Below, in pieces: positions 20,401 through 29,089 of a stretch of DNA of 64,000 bases. The position numbers and the translations under genes were made by a program. Source of the stretch: JAQUOA01 sp037443785 (GTDB lineage Bacteria > Bacteroidota > Ignavibacteria > UBA10030 > UBA8401); contig JBBINR010000007.1 of assembly GCA_037443785.1 (NCBI GenBank), positions 43,003 through 107,002 on the forward strand. The letters are read 5' to 3'. The first letter of the stretch is position 1, and each line of letters opens with the position of its first letter. The notes beneath the pieces are model-generated. The model searched no databases. It was not told where the DNA came from and saw only the letters and a list, made by a program, of their open reading frames with translations.

Positions 20401-20596
20401 CATTGGTTATTACAAAATTCCCTTCAAGATCCGAAATAGCGCCAAGTTGTGTTCCGACGATAACAATATTTGCTCCAACAAGTTTTTCACCATTTTGAGA
20501 ATCTATTACCGTTCCGGATATTTTACCGGTTGTTCCGGCCAGAAGAAGAATGAAGGGAAGCGTACATAAAAAGGACACGATAGCAATTCGTTTCAC
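17429..20596 (-). CDS. TonB-dependent receptor with carboxypeptidase-regulatory-like domain
   Basis: 1055 residues. Signal peptide, then a carboxypeptidase-D-regulatory-like beta sandwich (about 24-110, GKISGTVIDSQNGEKLVGA), plug domain (about 115-230, including VIRGSDNADQTAFIVDGLTL and GGFNAEYGNIRSGVVNVVT), and a 22-strand-type barrel to the end (FWGLKVSFDF). No SusD partner follows, so this is not a classical SusCD pair. The next genes are a large secreted protein, a lipoprotein, a PorV-like barrel, an IPT lipoprotein and a T9SS propeller. It is first in that operon. The transported substrate cannot be read from the sequence. Confidence 0.88.
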   Translation of the reverse strand: MKRIAIVSFLCTLPFILLLAGTTGKISGTVIDSQNGEKLVGANIVIVGTQLGAISDLEGNFVITNVPPGEYSVRASMLGYSALVQTKVRVNIDLTTEIKCNLSQEIIKGEEVVVIAQRPVVLKDVATSVANITTEQIASLPVISISAVVGLQAGIQSGLVIRGSDNADQTAFIVDGLTLRDERNNQPYSSISLSSVQDIQVQTGGFNAEYGNIRSGVVNVVTKEGNANGYSFSATFRLSPPTAKNFGPSIYNSNSYFIRPFVDPAVAYTGTGTGEEPGAWDKWTREQYRSFIGGWNAVSQASLADKDPTNDLTPEAARQLFMYYHRKNGEITKPDYDIDAGFGGPVPYVSSLLGNLRFFGSYRQQKTMYMIPLSREAYEDYNGQFKITSDITSTLKVMVSGMVGQQKGSNDNNSGNSGLFQSAGGIASSLNKANYADLQIYTNDYFAPSTVKMNSFGGKVTQVLSSQTFYEASVNYVGFKYDTNPGRKRDPTKVLLFGNNYYVDETPFGYVQQNNDYYFTPAFTNKYGQSGSRDTSIISTTTIKFDFNSQLNRYNQIKTGAELVLSVNNSNYASVSSVNNAATRSYWKTYPYRASLYAQDKFEYEGMIANFGIRMDISDPNGTWYNYNPFDNRLYGGQSYGIDTSLVRSQIEKNITFSPRLGVAFPITEYAKLFFNYGHFRSMPQPEDLFLVRHDPVSKSVSRLANPNNPLPKTVAYELGYEHSLFEEYLIRVAGYYKNVSDQITTVSVLGSKVNYSVSMPNSYEDIRGFEATVSRNRGNWITGFLNYTYMARSTGRFGYRQLSQSPNDQLIYESTHKSDIFQTKPVPAPFARLSLDLFTPTDFMENDVHIAGIGLLNDWRFNITSSWASGTYDTWTGSRSNPRDDVRYNVQWNDTYSSNIRLSKNFKFGTANVQLFVDVNNIFNIRNFSNYGFTSIQDEDSYWQSLHLPASEYYSNIPGEDKPGDVRKEGAPFVPIVAVNKLADATYIRSTAVYYDRSTKKYMENQGSGWTEVSSTRMNKILDDKSYIDMPNMDFLVFLNPRDIFWGLKVSFDF

Positions 20597-20779
20597 GGGA
20601 AGATCTCCTTATTAAAAAGGATTACACTAAGTTCTGTGTAGAAACTGCACGTAATTGTTGCAGGTTATTTACTTTGTCGTTATGGGGCGTACCAAAGATT
20701 CAATAATTTTTCTTTGCCGCTATAGTAAGAACATTTTTAACACTAAAGCAACAATTAATTGATGAATATTTATGCATTG

Positions 20780-23164
20780 TTACTTCTGTAAAACCATTTT
20801 CTTTGTTTCTGAATATTTTCCTGAAATTAAGCGGTAAATATACACTCCGCTCGCAAGATTTTCTCCATTAAAGACAACTGTGTACGTCCCGGAAGGAAGT
20901 TGCTCATTCACCAGTGTATATACTTCACTTCCGAGAATGTCATAAACTTTTAAGATCGTGAAGTCATTCCCAACAACGGCGAAACGAATTTTGGTTTCAG
21001 GGTTAAATGGATTAGGATAGTTTTGGTACAATGCGAATTCGCTGGGAACGGTTTCTTCGCCGTAAACAAAGGTCGCCGTTTTTGTTTTAAACCGAAATAT
21101 CGATGACCAGACAGATTCACCAAAAATATTTTTTGCACTGACACGCCAATTATAAATCTTGTTGTAATTAAGATTGAAAACAGTCATTGTCGTATCGAGC
21201 AATCCGATCGAATCCAAAACAGGTGTTGAGAAGTCTAATGACAACGAAAGCTGAGCTCGGTATGATGATGCCGCTTTGGTTTTATTCCAAGAGAAAACAA
21301 TATTATTCACATCAAGATTTGTGGAAAGATTTGCCGGAAATGCCAAGAGAGGGGTTTCCGGTTGTCCGGTCATAAATGAAGAGAATGAAGAATAATTTCC
21401 TTCGCCGACAAAATTTATCCCTTTCACTCGCCAGTAGTATGATCGCTGCCCTTCAAGATTTGAAGCAATGTACGAACTGTCTTGAAGCAAGCCGGTTGTT
21501 GTCGTCAATGAATCCACAAAACTCGAATCCCGCGAAATCTGAATTTTGTAAGCACTTGAAAGCGGTGTATAATTCCATCGCAGCGGTACTGATGCCGACA
21601 GGGAATCTTCATTATTTGCCGGCGATGCAAGAACAGGCTGCAACGGTGGTGTGGTAATCGAAACAACGCCGCTGGCTGGACTTTCATTGTGGTTTCTATC
21701 CAACGTAGTTACAACAAAATTTCCGGTGACTGGTGTTGCGATATTCAGTGGATTGATGTAATGTGAATTTGAAACGGAAAGAATATTTTTTGCATCATCA
21801 ATATCGGTTTGTGAAACACTTGCAGAAGGAGTTTTGTACACCACATAAAATCCTGCGGTGTCACCATCCGAGGCAGGTGATGGAGTATCCCATTGAACAA
21901 CGTCGATCGGGTTTGATCCTAATCGCGCAAAACGGATTTGCTGCGGAGCGTTCGGCGGAATGGTATCTTTCCATTTCATCGGAGGAAGAAGCGCCTTGTA
22001 ATGATATAAATCGTTTTTTAATGTATCGATAATCCCGCCAAAATTTCCCGTTATACTATTCGTTGTGTACAGAAAATTTCCCGCCTCTGTTGAACCATCG
22101 GCACGGTCAAATCGAATTTGGTTTGCAATTTCACTTGCCGGACCAAAACCTGAAGCGTTAATTCTATAAGCAGCGAGCCCCGGAATAATTTCCCTTCCGT
22201 TCGAAACCGAATTCCACCACGGTAATAATTTTGTATAGTCCTGATTACCGCCAATTTTCCAATACAATTGCGGCGCAAGATAATCGATATACTTTCCATT
22301 GAGCCACGCTTTTGCATCACAAAAAATTGTGATGTAATTATCATTGCCAACTATTCCTGTTGGAACTCCGTTTCTCCAGATTCCGCGCGGGCTTATTCCC
22401 CACTTCACCCACGGCTTTATAACTTGAATACTGTCGTACACCTGTTTGATAAGAAGATTAACATTGTCGCGTCTCCAATCGCCGAGATCAGTAAATCCTC
22501 GCGGAAAATTCGCAAATGTAGTTGCATCTTGATTTCCCATTGGCTCGACATAAAAATAATCATCCATGTGCGCCGCATCGACATCATATCTGCGGACAAC
22601 ATCCGAAATGATTTTTGAAACATAATCGCGGACAGCTTGTAATCCTGGGTCTAAAAAATTTACTTTAGCGCCAGTTGTTGGACTGGTTACTACTTGTAAA
22701 ATCCATTCAGGATGGGTTTTCGTAACATGATTTGACGAAGTTGAATAATTTCCAACTGAGCGCTCCGCACGATATGGATTGAACCATGCATGCAATTCCA
22801 TGCCGCGTTCGTGCGCTAATTGCACTGCATACGCAAGCGGATCCCACAATGGATTCGGAGCAGTTCCCTGGCTTCCAGTCAACCAATACGACCACGGATC
22901 GTATGGCGATTGATACATCGCATCACATTCGGAACGGATTTGAAAAATTGCGACGTTAATTCCGGCCGCAGAAAGCTGGTCAAATATAGACGTGAGTTGT
23001 GCTTGTTGTGCTGCAACGGAAGATGTGTTGGAGCTGGGCCAATCAATATTTGCCACTGTTGCAATCCATGCACCGCGGGTTTCTCGTTTAATTGGAATGG
23101 TTTGACATTGAATGAGGTCAAGGAAAAAGAGAACTAATATGGAGAATAGTATCGAACGTTTCAT
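20780..23164 (-). CDS. GHL10-type glycoside hydrolase-like secreted protein with T9SS sorting domain
   Basis: About 794 residues from the ATG at 23164 (a TTG five codons upstream is less likely). Signal peptide ending near LIQC. Residues about 25-375 match the GHL10/DUF187 TIM barrel (RETRGAWIATVANIDWPS, AIFQIRSECDAMYQS, HAWFNPYRA, HMDDYFY). Then an FN3-like linker region (about 390-480), two further Ig/FN3-like modules (about 490-690), and a T9SS type A C-terminal domain (ALYQNYPNPFNPETKIRF ... KKMVLQK). Related proteins act on peptidoglycan or other glycans; the substrate here is unknown. It stands alone between Cax and the TonB operon, with about 180 bases on its downstream side containing no gene. 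Confidence 0.87.
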   Translation of the reverse strand: MKRSILFSILVLFFLDLIQCQTIPIKRETRGAWIATVANIDWPSSNTSSVAAQQAQLTSIFDQLSAAGINVAIFQIRSECDAMYQSPYDPWSYWLTGSQGTAPNPLWDPLAYAVQLAHERGMELHAWFNPYRAERSVGNYSTSSNHVTKTHPEWILQVVTSPTTGAKVNFLDPGLQAVRDYVSKIISDVVRRYDVDAAHMDDYFYVEPMGNQDATTFANFPRGFTDLGDWRRDNVNLLIKQVYDSIQVIKPWVKWGISPRGIWRNGVPTGIVGNDNYITIFCDAKAWLNGKYIDYLAPQLYWKIGGNQDYTKLLPWWNSVSNGREIIPGLAAYRINASGFGPASEIANQIRFDRADGSTEAGNFLYTTNSITGNFGGIIDTLKNDLYHYKALLPPMKWKDTIPPNAPQQIRFARLGSNPIDVVQWDTPSPASDGDTAGFYVVYKTPSASVSQTDIDDAKNILSVSNSHYINPLNIATPVTGNFVVTTLDRNHNESPASGVVSITTPPLQPVLASPANNEDSLSASVPLRWNYTPLSSAYKIQISRDSSFVDSLTTTTGLLQDSSYIASNLEGQRSYYWRVKGINFVGEGNYSSFSSFMTGQPETPLLAFPANLSTNLDVNNIVFSWNKTKAASSYRAQLSLSLDFSTPVLDSIGLLDTTMTVFNLNYNKIYNWRVSAKNIFGESVWSSIFRFKTKTATFVYGEETVPSEFALYQNYPNPFNPETKIRFAVVGNDFTILKVYDILGSEVYTLVNEQLPSGTYTVVFNGENLASGVYIYRLISGKYSETKKMVLQK

Positions 23165-23276
23165 GGATTCTCGGGGCAATATGACGAATGGTGCTTTTGT
23201 GGGTGTTTAAATGTACGCGGAGTTTGCGAAAATTGCAATCGACAATTGTTCTCATTTTTTGGGAAACCACACAAGT

Positions 23277-24365
23277 TTACCCGGGTAAGAAATAGAAAAC
23301 CAATGCAAATATTACGTAGACTGAAAGCAATTGCACACCTTCGAGCCAGTTGCTTTCACCATCGCTGTCAATTTGTTCGGTAATCAGTGCGGCCAATGCA
23401 ATCACTAAAATTTCAATCGGCGTAAAAACCAAATCCATTGGTCGGCTTCCAATAACATAACTTGCCAATACAAGCATCGGTGCAACAAAAAGTGCCACTT
23501 GAATGCTGCTTCCGATTGCAATTCCTAAACTCAAGTCCATTCTGTTTTTTATTGCGACGGAAATTGCGGTGCTGTGTTCTGCCGCATTACCAATAATCGC
23601 AACAACAATCACACCGACAAACACGCTTGTTAATCCCATGGCATGTGCGGCATATTCAACAGTCCCTACAAGAATTTCACTCATCCACGCAATAAAAATT
23701 GTGGCGACGGCAAGGACGGTTACTGATTTTCTGACACTCCATGCACCGTGTTTTCCTTCGCTGAGTTCTGCCGCTTCCGCTGCTTCTCCGGTAAAAAATT
23801 GTTTATGGGTCTTCAATGAAAAGACCAAACTCAATAAATATGTGGCCAGCAAAACAATGGCAATTTCAAAACTAAGGTCGGCTTCTTTGTTTGGAAGAAT
23901 GTTCCCTCCAAAATAATGGAACAAGGCCGGAGCGATTAATCCAATTGATGCGAGCGTCAACATCGTCCCCATTGTCCGCGCACCGCTCGGATTGAATTTT
24001 TGCGTTTTGTGCTTCAGCCCTCCTGCCAAAAATGACGCACCAAGAACAAGCAAAAGATTTCCAATGATCGAACCGGTAATCGATGCTTTCACAACATCGT
24101 ACAATCCTGCATTCAATGCCATCAAGGCAATGATTAATTCCGCCGCATTGCCGAATGTTGCATTCAAAAGGCCGCCGATACCTTCCCCGGTTTTTTCGGC
24201 AAGATGCTCCGTAGCTTTTCCCAGCCAGCCTGCCAACGGGATGATTGATACGCATGAAAAAAGAAAAAGTATTGTCGGAGAGAAATGAAAAAAATATTCT
24301 CCGGCAATCGTGAGCGGGACAAATATTAAAAGCCAATTGGTTGATGGTTGTAAAATTTTTTTCAT
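23277..24365 (-). CDS. cax: Calcium/proton exchanger (CaCA family)
   Basis: 362 residues, about 11 membrane helices. Both alpha repeats are visible: GNAAELIIALMALNAGL with the following GSIIGNLLLVLG (about residues 70-112), and GNAAEHSTAISVAIKNRMDL with GSSIQVALFV (about 255-290). An acidic stretch (TGEAAEAAELSEGKHG, about 193-208) lies in the central loop, as in Cax/ChaA. It moves Ca2+ out of, or across, the inner membrane in exchange for H+. It starts 4 bases after the stop of the DinB-family gene, so the two are probably co-transcribed. Confidence 0.92.
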   Translation of the reverse strand: MKKILQPSTNWLLIFVPLTIAGEYFFHFSPTILFLFSCVSIIPLAGWLGKATEHLAEKTGEGIGGLLNATFGNAAELIIALMALNAGLYDVVKASITGSIIGNLLLVLGASFLAGGLKHKTQKFNPSGARTMGTMLTLASIGLIAPALFHYFGGNILPNKEADLSFEIAIVLLATYLLSLVFSLKTHKQFFTGEAAEAAELSEGKHGAWSVRKSVTVLAVATIFIAWMSEILVGTVEYAAHAMGLTSVFVGVIVVAIIGNAAEHSTAISVAIKNRMDLSLGIAIGSSIQVALFVAPMLVLASYVIGSRPMDLVFTPIEILVIALAALITEQIDSDGESNWLEGVQLLSVYVIFALVFYFLPG

Positions 24366-24369
24366 CGTA

Positions 24370-24849
24370 TCATTTCATTAAGTGTTTTAAAAGTTGAATC
24401 TGTCCGGCGTGATACACATCGTGCATTGCAATTCCGGAAATGGTCTCCCGGTTGCTAAACGTGCTTCCTTTCGGATGATGTGCAAGGTTACCGTCATGCA
24501 AGGACGTTACTGCCTGAACGAGAAGAAAGTGCATATCGTCCAGCAGCTGAATATCTTTTTTCCATGCCGCTTTGGTTTTCTCCACAGGTCTTTCAAAGAA
24601 ATTATTTCCTTCGAACAAAAACCTTCCCCGTTTTTCATTTGTCAACCGCCGCCATACAACGTATTTCCAGTACGCACAATGAACGACAATTTCCCAAATA
24701 TTATGGCGATTCGCAGAAGGGCGCCACGATGCTTGTTCAATCGTCAATCCGCGGAGTGATCCTCGGAGATTTGTGCCGTGCCACGATTTTGAATGATAGC
24801 CTTCTTCAATCTGTTGAAGCAGTACAGAAATGATTTTTTGATTTCCCAT
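24370..24849 (-). CDS. DinB-family protein
   Basis: 159 residues from the ATG at 24849. The frame stays open upstream but that part lies in a repeat and overlaps the phosphoesterase gene, so I reject it. Seen: HCAYWKYVVWRRLT in the first half and a C-terminal HDVYHAGQIQLLKHL, supplying histidines of the DinB/YfiT four-helix metal-binding bundle. Members include thiol-transferases and stress-related enzymes; the specific activity here is unknown. Coupled to cax. Confidence 0.8.
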   Translation of the reverse strand: MGNQKIISVLLQQIEEGYHSKSWHGTNLRGSLRGLTIEQASWRPSANRHNIWEIVVHCAYWKYVVWRRLTNEKRGRFLFEGNNFFERPVEKTKAAWKKDIQLLDDMHFLLVQAVTSLHDGNLAHHPKGSTFSNRETISGIAMHDVYHAGQIQLLKHLMK

Positions 24850-24950
24850 ACGCGCACCGTTCGTTTGATTACAATTTTCTCCATGAGTATAAAAAAATAA
24901 TCGTGGAACTGCAATTGATGGCGAAGGGTGGGTCGTTTTGAAAAATAAAA

Positions 24951-25040
24951 TCCCGTCATGCTGACGTATGTCAGCATCAATCGTATAATTTAGATGCCGA
25001 AACAAGTTCGGTGCCGAAGGCACCCCTCCGGGACATGACG
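24951..25040. repeat. Composite palindromic intergenic repeat
   Basis: Between the phosphoesterase and DinB genes. Outer inverted arms CGTCATG (24954-24960) and CATGACG (25034-25040). An inner perfect 8-bp hairpin ATGCTGAC/GTCAGCAT lies at 24958-24977. A second block (GCCGAA...TTCGG) lies around 24997-25012. Similar GTCAT-ended elements occur at 42953, 52018, 53412, 53788 and 55949. Confidence 0.75.
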
Positions 25041-25073
25041 TAAAATTTGAAGTTGACCCATGACCTGATGATG

Positions 25074-26228
25074 CTAGGAAAAGCGAAGCGTGATGTGAAG
25101 AATTTCCGGTGTGTTGCCCGTACGAATCGGCGGGCCCCATGAACCGGCTCCGCACGAAACGTAGATGTGTGTGTTGTTTTTCTTTTTATAGCCCCAGCTT
25201 ACTTCATACACTTTTTTTGTAATGAAATTGAACGGCCACAATTGCCCGTGGTGCGTGTGTCCGGAAAGCTGCAGATCAATATTTGCATCAACCGCTTCAT
25301 CTAACCGATACGGCTGATGGTCGAGCATAATTGTCGGAAGTGAAGAATTGCTCGAGGAAATAATTTCAGAAATTGTTTTACGCGGCTGTTTGTTCCATCC
25401 TTTAGAGCTCAGATCCTCCCTGCCGATAATTGTTACGGCATCAGCAACGGAACGTTGTTCATCTCGCAGCACGGTAATTCCATGATTCTGCAGATATTGA
25501 ACTGCCTCTTCAACGCCTCCGAAATATTCATGATTTCCGGTAATTGCAAAAATTCCATGCCGTGATTTTATTTTTTTCAGTAAATCACCAAGATTATTTT
25601 TTATCACGCGGCCAATATCTTCGTCAAACACATCGCCGACAAACAAAACAATGTCCGCGTTGAGTGAATTTATCTTATTAACAATGTACCCGAGTCTGTT
25701 GGGACCCATAATGGTTCCCAGATGAATGTCGGAAACGGCCACAACAGTGAGTTGGTCAACCGAAGAAGATTTTCGCGGAATATCAAATTGCAATTTTTTG
25801 ATGCGCGGATATTTTGCGTTGATAAATCCCGCCACCGTAACAAACGTAGCAACCGAGAATATTGTCACCGCTGCAATATAGTTTATCTGCACAATGGAGT
25901 ACGATTTAACCGGGGAAATAACCGGAACAACATAATTGAGAAGTTTAACGACATCGATTGCAGCCGTCATCAAAAAAAGATAAACCATTTCTGCCAGCCA
26001 GATCGATCCAATGTAGACAACGATTTCAGAAAATCGCGACAGAGAATATCGTTCTACCATTCTTCCCAGCGGATACGAAACGGCCAAAAGAATTCCTCCT
26101 GCGAGGAAAAGAATTCTTTTATCGGAAATTAATTCAAGCGCATTCCATCCGCGATAAAAAATATAGAAATTAATAGTCCCATAGACGAAAAGAACGATAC
26201 TGAAGAAAATAATAAATTGTTTTTTCAT
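25074..26228 (-). CDS. Membrane-anchored metallophosphoesterase (YkuE-like)
   Basis: 384 residues. About four N-terminal membrane helices (residues 5-135), then a calcineurin-like domain with all metal-binding blocks: SDIHLG (about 170), GDVFDED (about 198), GNHEYFGG (about 235) and SGHTHHGQLWP (about 336). The family hydrolyses phosphoesters; YkuE-type members are linked to the cell envelope or lipid substrates, but the substrate here is not readable. It stands alone, with a repeat element downstream. Confidence 0.88.
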   Translation of the reverse strand: MKKQFIIFFSIVLFVYGTINFYIFYRGWNALELISDKRILFLAGGILLAVSYPLGRMVERYSLSRFSEIVVYIGSIWLAEMVYLFLMTAAIDVVKLLNYVVPVISPVKSYSIVQINYIAAVTIFSVATFVTVAGFINAKYPRIKKLQFDIPRKSSSVDQLTVVAVSDIHLGTIMGPNRLGYIVNKINSLNADIVLFVGDVFDEDIGRVIKNNLGDLLKKIKSRHGIFAITGNHEYFGGVEEAVQYLQNHGITVLRDEQRSVADAVTIIGREDLSSKGWNKQPRKTISEIISSSNSSLPTIMLDHQPYRLDEAVDANIDLQLSGHTHHGQLWPFNFITKKVYEVSWGYKKKNNTHIYVSCGAGSWGPPIRTGNTPEILHITLRFS

Positions 26229-26325
26229 CGAAAGTACATTTAAAAAAATTATAGGATACTCAATAGACGGAAGAACAGCGAAAATATTGTCGGCGAAGAT
26301 AAAAAAAGGATGGTCAATTCGTCAA

Positions 26326-27505
26326 CTACTTTTGCAATCGTCCTTCCAAGGCGGCAAGAAAAAGTTCCTGATCGACAGGCTTGGGGAAATAGAGATCGCA
26401 TCCCAATCGAAATGCTGCCCGTACAATTTTGTCGTCATGCAGTTTACTCACAAAAAAAGAACGGAACATTTTGAAGTGTTGGATGCCGTTTTAATTTTTC
26501 AAATAATGCAAACCCGTCCTGATGGGCAGAAGTAAAAAGAATTTCAGTCAGAACCAAATGCGGAAATCGATTGATAATTCGTTGAAAAGCTTCTTCGACG
26601 GAGGTAACGGCGATGACGTCGTAGTTTCGTTGTTTCAACATTTGTGCAATACTCAAACAATGGTCTTTGTCAGTATCAACAATAAGAATTGTTGCTTTCG
26701 TCGGCGTTCCTTTTTTGGCTTCCTGAATTTTGCTTTCAGCCGCAAGATGCTCATCGGTGGTGATCCCGTATTTTTGACGCATCAATTCCAGAACCTGACG
26801 CTCATTCTGCGTCAGCACACCGTCTCGCCACGCCAACCGAAGGGCTTCAAGATATGCTTCTAATTTTATTTCGCGTTCAATATCAAAATGCTCTTTATTG
26901 CTGATATTAAAAATATCTCGCACGCGTTTCAATTCTTGCTCTTCTTCCGGCGTTACTTTTCCGTCAAACCACACTTCTTTCATCAATTCCCTATACATAA
27001 AATACGCACCGTGAAGCGGGGGTGTCGGTTGTACATTGGGATTGTTTGGGGTTGATAGTCCGAAAAATTTTGCAGCACCGGATTGCTGTTGCTGCATTAA
27101 CAGCTCAATGCGATCTGAATATGCCTTTGCATAAAAATTTTGCGGTTCGATTTTGTACACTTCCGCAACCATGTTCAATGCTCTCTTGAAGTCAGAGTTT
27201 TTAATCATCTCATCGGCGGATGTCAGCAGTTTTGCAATAGCGGCGGTTCGTTGTTCTTCGGTAATTTCAGCCGGCTTTGATTGATTGGCCGTTGTCTGCA
27301 TCCTTTTTTGCATCATAATAACACGCTCTTTAAATGAGCGGGAAAGCATATTTTTCGGATCGAGAGCTAAAGCCTGTTCAATCTGGACAAGCGCCTCATC
27401 AAACCTGCTGTAGCGGAAAAATTCATCGGCAGTGCGAAGGTGTTTTGAAATTTTTTCTCGGAGATCTTGCGGCGTTCTTTCAACAGCAGCTTTATTTTCA
27501 AACAT
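26326..27505 (-). pseudogene. TPR and TerB-like helical protein with receiver domain, broken by a frameshift
   Basis: The annotated frame from ATG 27505 stops at 26444 after 353 residues, in the middle of the receiver domain (...NVPFFFCE). Removing one base from the 7-A run at 26452-26458 (T7 on the coding strand) restores NVPFFFVSKLHDDKI and extends the protein by about 38 residues to a TAG at 26326, including the expected FPKPVD motif. Order: two TPR-like repeats (about 20-130), a duplicated helical block with WFDGKVTPEEEQEL and WRDGVLTQNERQVLEL (TerB-like, about 165-255), receiver domain (about 273-390). The receiver has Glu 321 where the phosphorylated Asp should be (VLTEILF) and Asp-Thr instead of the Asp pair. 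Either a sequencing or assembly indel, or a real mutation. Confidence 0.75.
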
Positions 27506-27542
27506 ATATTCCCCTTGAATACTGTTTAATCGTATCCCCGCA

Positions 27543-27573
27543 TAAAGCTATACAATGTTAAAATGAAAGACAA
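27543..27573 (-). promoter_or_regulatory. Candidate Bacteroidota-type promoter
   Basis: Read on the minus strand: TTG (27573-27571), 20 bases, then TAGCTTTA (27550-27543), 7 of 8 to TAnnTTTG counting the two free positions. It would start transcription about 30 bases before the ATG of the TPR/receiver gene at 27505. Confidence 0.5.
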
Positions 27574-27578
27574 GCATT

Positions 27579-27604
27579 AAAAAACCATCGTGCGATGGTT
27601 TTTT
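27579..27604 (-). terminator. Terminator-like perfect hairpin, bidirectional
   Basis: Arms AAAAAACCATCG (27579-27590) and CGATGGTTTTTT (27593-27604) are perfectly complementary, giving about 11 usable pairs and a T-run on either strand. It separates the upstream FadL-like gene (starting 29066, stop 27630) from the TPR/receiver gene. Confidence 0.85.
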
Positions 27605-27629
27605 AAACTCTAACAATGATTAGGATTTT

Positions 27630-29066
27630 TTAAAAACGATAGCTCAAGGTCACGAGCGCTTGCGTTGTTGATACCTTTTCATCGACTCGCGTACTCGGAT
27701 CTGCATATTGATAGACAGATGTTTTGTATGATCCAAAACTCACCCCGGCATCAATCAAAACGTTCCTCTGCAGCAATATTCCGGCACCCCCGCTGATTAT
27801 GTGTTGATCAAATGAACTCGGATCGTTCTTATACGGAGAAGGTTTCACCGAATAGCCGGCGCGAACTCGAATATCGGTTTTCGGAACATCGAACTCGGTG
27901 CCAATGCGGTAGTTGGTAACGCTTCTAAAGTTCGACTGCAGAGAAATATTTTCTTTTTGAAGATCCGCATCTTCCGCCCATTCTATTTGCGACCAATCGG
28001 AGTAATCAATATCAGCGGAAAGAAGCAATTGCGGAAGTGCATAGATTGAAAATCCGATTCCAAAATTCCATGGTGAAATAACTCCGAAATCATAATTTGC
28101 ATTGAAGGCATGCTTTTGTTTATCGGGCGGAATGTTCCCTTGCCACGACCCTGTTGCATCAAAAACGCTTTCGCCGGTTCGATCGTAATTAAATTTCACC
28201 GAAACAATTTGCGGAGTGCGAATGACCGCGCCCACACGGTACAGATCCGATCGATACATTAAGCCAATCGTAAAACTGCTGCCGGTAATTTCCATTTCAT
28301 TGTGACTGTCATAATAAAATTTATTGAATCGATGATAGGCAGAATCTGAAAGAAGCGCTGTATTGTCGGAATAGACATTCTTCGTATCTTCTTCCACATA
28401 ATTTCGATCAAAAAGATATTTTCCGTTGAGAATATTCAGGGTTACGCCGAGCGAAATATTTTCTTCAATATCAATGGCTCCGGAAAGAGACCACATCCCC
28501 ATCGATCCGGTTTCCTTGGCCACAGCACGCTGATTAACACTATCTTGAACCGACGTATAAAAATTAGTGTTTGCCAAAAAAACATTGAATGGAATATCAT
28601 ATTTCACATCCGAATCAAAAAGCGTCGGAAGAATCGAACTCGTTGGATTAAATCCACTGAATGATAAATCTTGCCCGTAGTCTGCAATTTTATTGTAGCC
28701 AAATGCAAATACCAAACTTCCTTGTACGGTTGGAAATGGAAAAACAAATCCTAAATCATTCAATGTTGTTGAGGTACCATCGTCGGTCAGAGAGTTTCCG
28801 TAATATGTCGACGTAGTACTGTGTGCGAGATTTGAAATACCGCCGGTAAATTCAAGCCGCTTCATTTGTGCAAGCCCCGCAGGATTCCAATAGGATGCAG
28901 TAAAATCATCGGCAACACCGATGTACGCTGAACCCATCGAAAGCGCGCGCGCGCCGATTGCTCTGTTTGAATACTGGGTGAATCGAAGTGCATCAGAAAC
29001 TTTTTGAGAGAACAAAAGTTGTGAAAATAATAATGCAACAAGAAGGAAGAAGGCTTTCCGTTTCAT
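27630..29066 (-). CDS. FadL/OmpP1-family outer-membrane transporter
   Basis: About 478 residues from the ATG at 29066 (a GTG three codons earlier is possible). Signal peptide MKRKAFFLLVALLFSQLLFSQ, then the family opening ALSMGSAYIGVADDFTASYW and NPAGLAQM. Long alternating strands follow, and it ends in the aromatic VTLSYRF expected for outer-membrane insertion. FadL-type barrels carry hydrophobic compounds across the outer membrane. It lies 23 bases after a lipoprotein gene and probably forms an operon with it and the gene before, ended by the hairpin at 27579. Confidence 0.85.
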   Translation of the reverse strand: MKRKAFFLLVALLFSQLLFSQKVSDALRFTQYSNRAIGARALSMGSAYIGVADDFTASYWNPAGLAQMKRLEFTGGISNLAHSTTSTYYGNSLTDDGTSTTLNDLGFVFPFPTVQGSLVFAFGYNKIADYGQDLSFSGFNPTSSILPTLFDSDVKYDIPFNVFLANTNFYTSVQDSVNQRAVAKETGSMGMWSLSGAIDIEENISLGVTLNILNGKYLFDRNYVEEDTKNVYSDNTALLSDSAYHRFNKFYYDSHNEMEITGSSFTIGLMYRSDLYRVGAVIRTPQIVSVKFNYDRTGESVFDATGSWQGNIPPDKQKHAFNANYDFGVISPWNFGIGFSIYALPQLLLSADIDYSDWSQIEWAEDADLQKENISLQSNFRSVTNYRIGTEFDVPKTDIRVRAGYSVKPSPYKNDPSSFDQHIISGGAGILLQRNVLIDAGVSFGSYKTSVYQYADPSTRVDEKVSTTQALVTLSYRF

Positions 29067-29089
29067 AAAGGTCACTATAGGATTTAAAA

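Noticed and set aside
24850..25155. N-terminal extension of the DinB gene
   Set aside because: It overlaps the phosphoesterase gene and repeats, and lacks DinB character; the ATG at 24849 fits family length.
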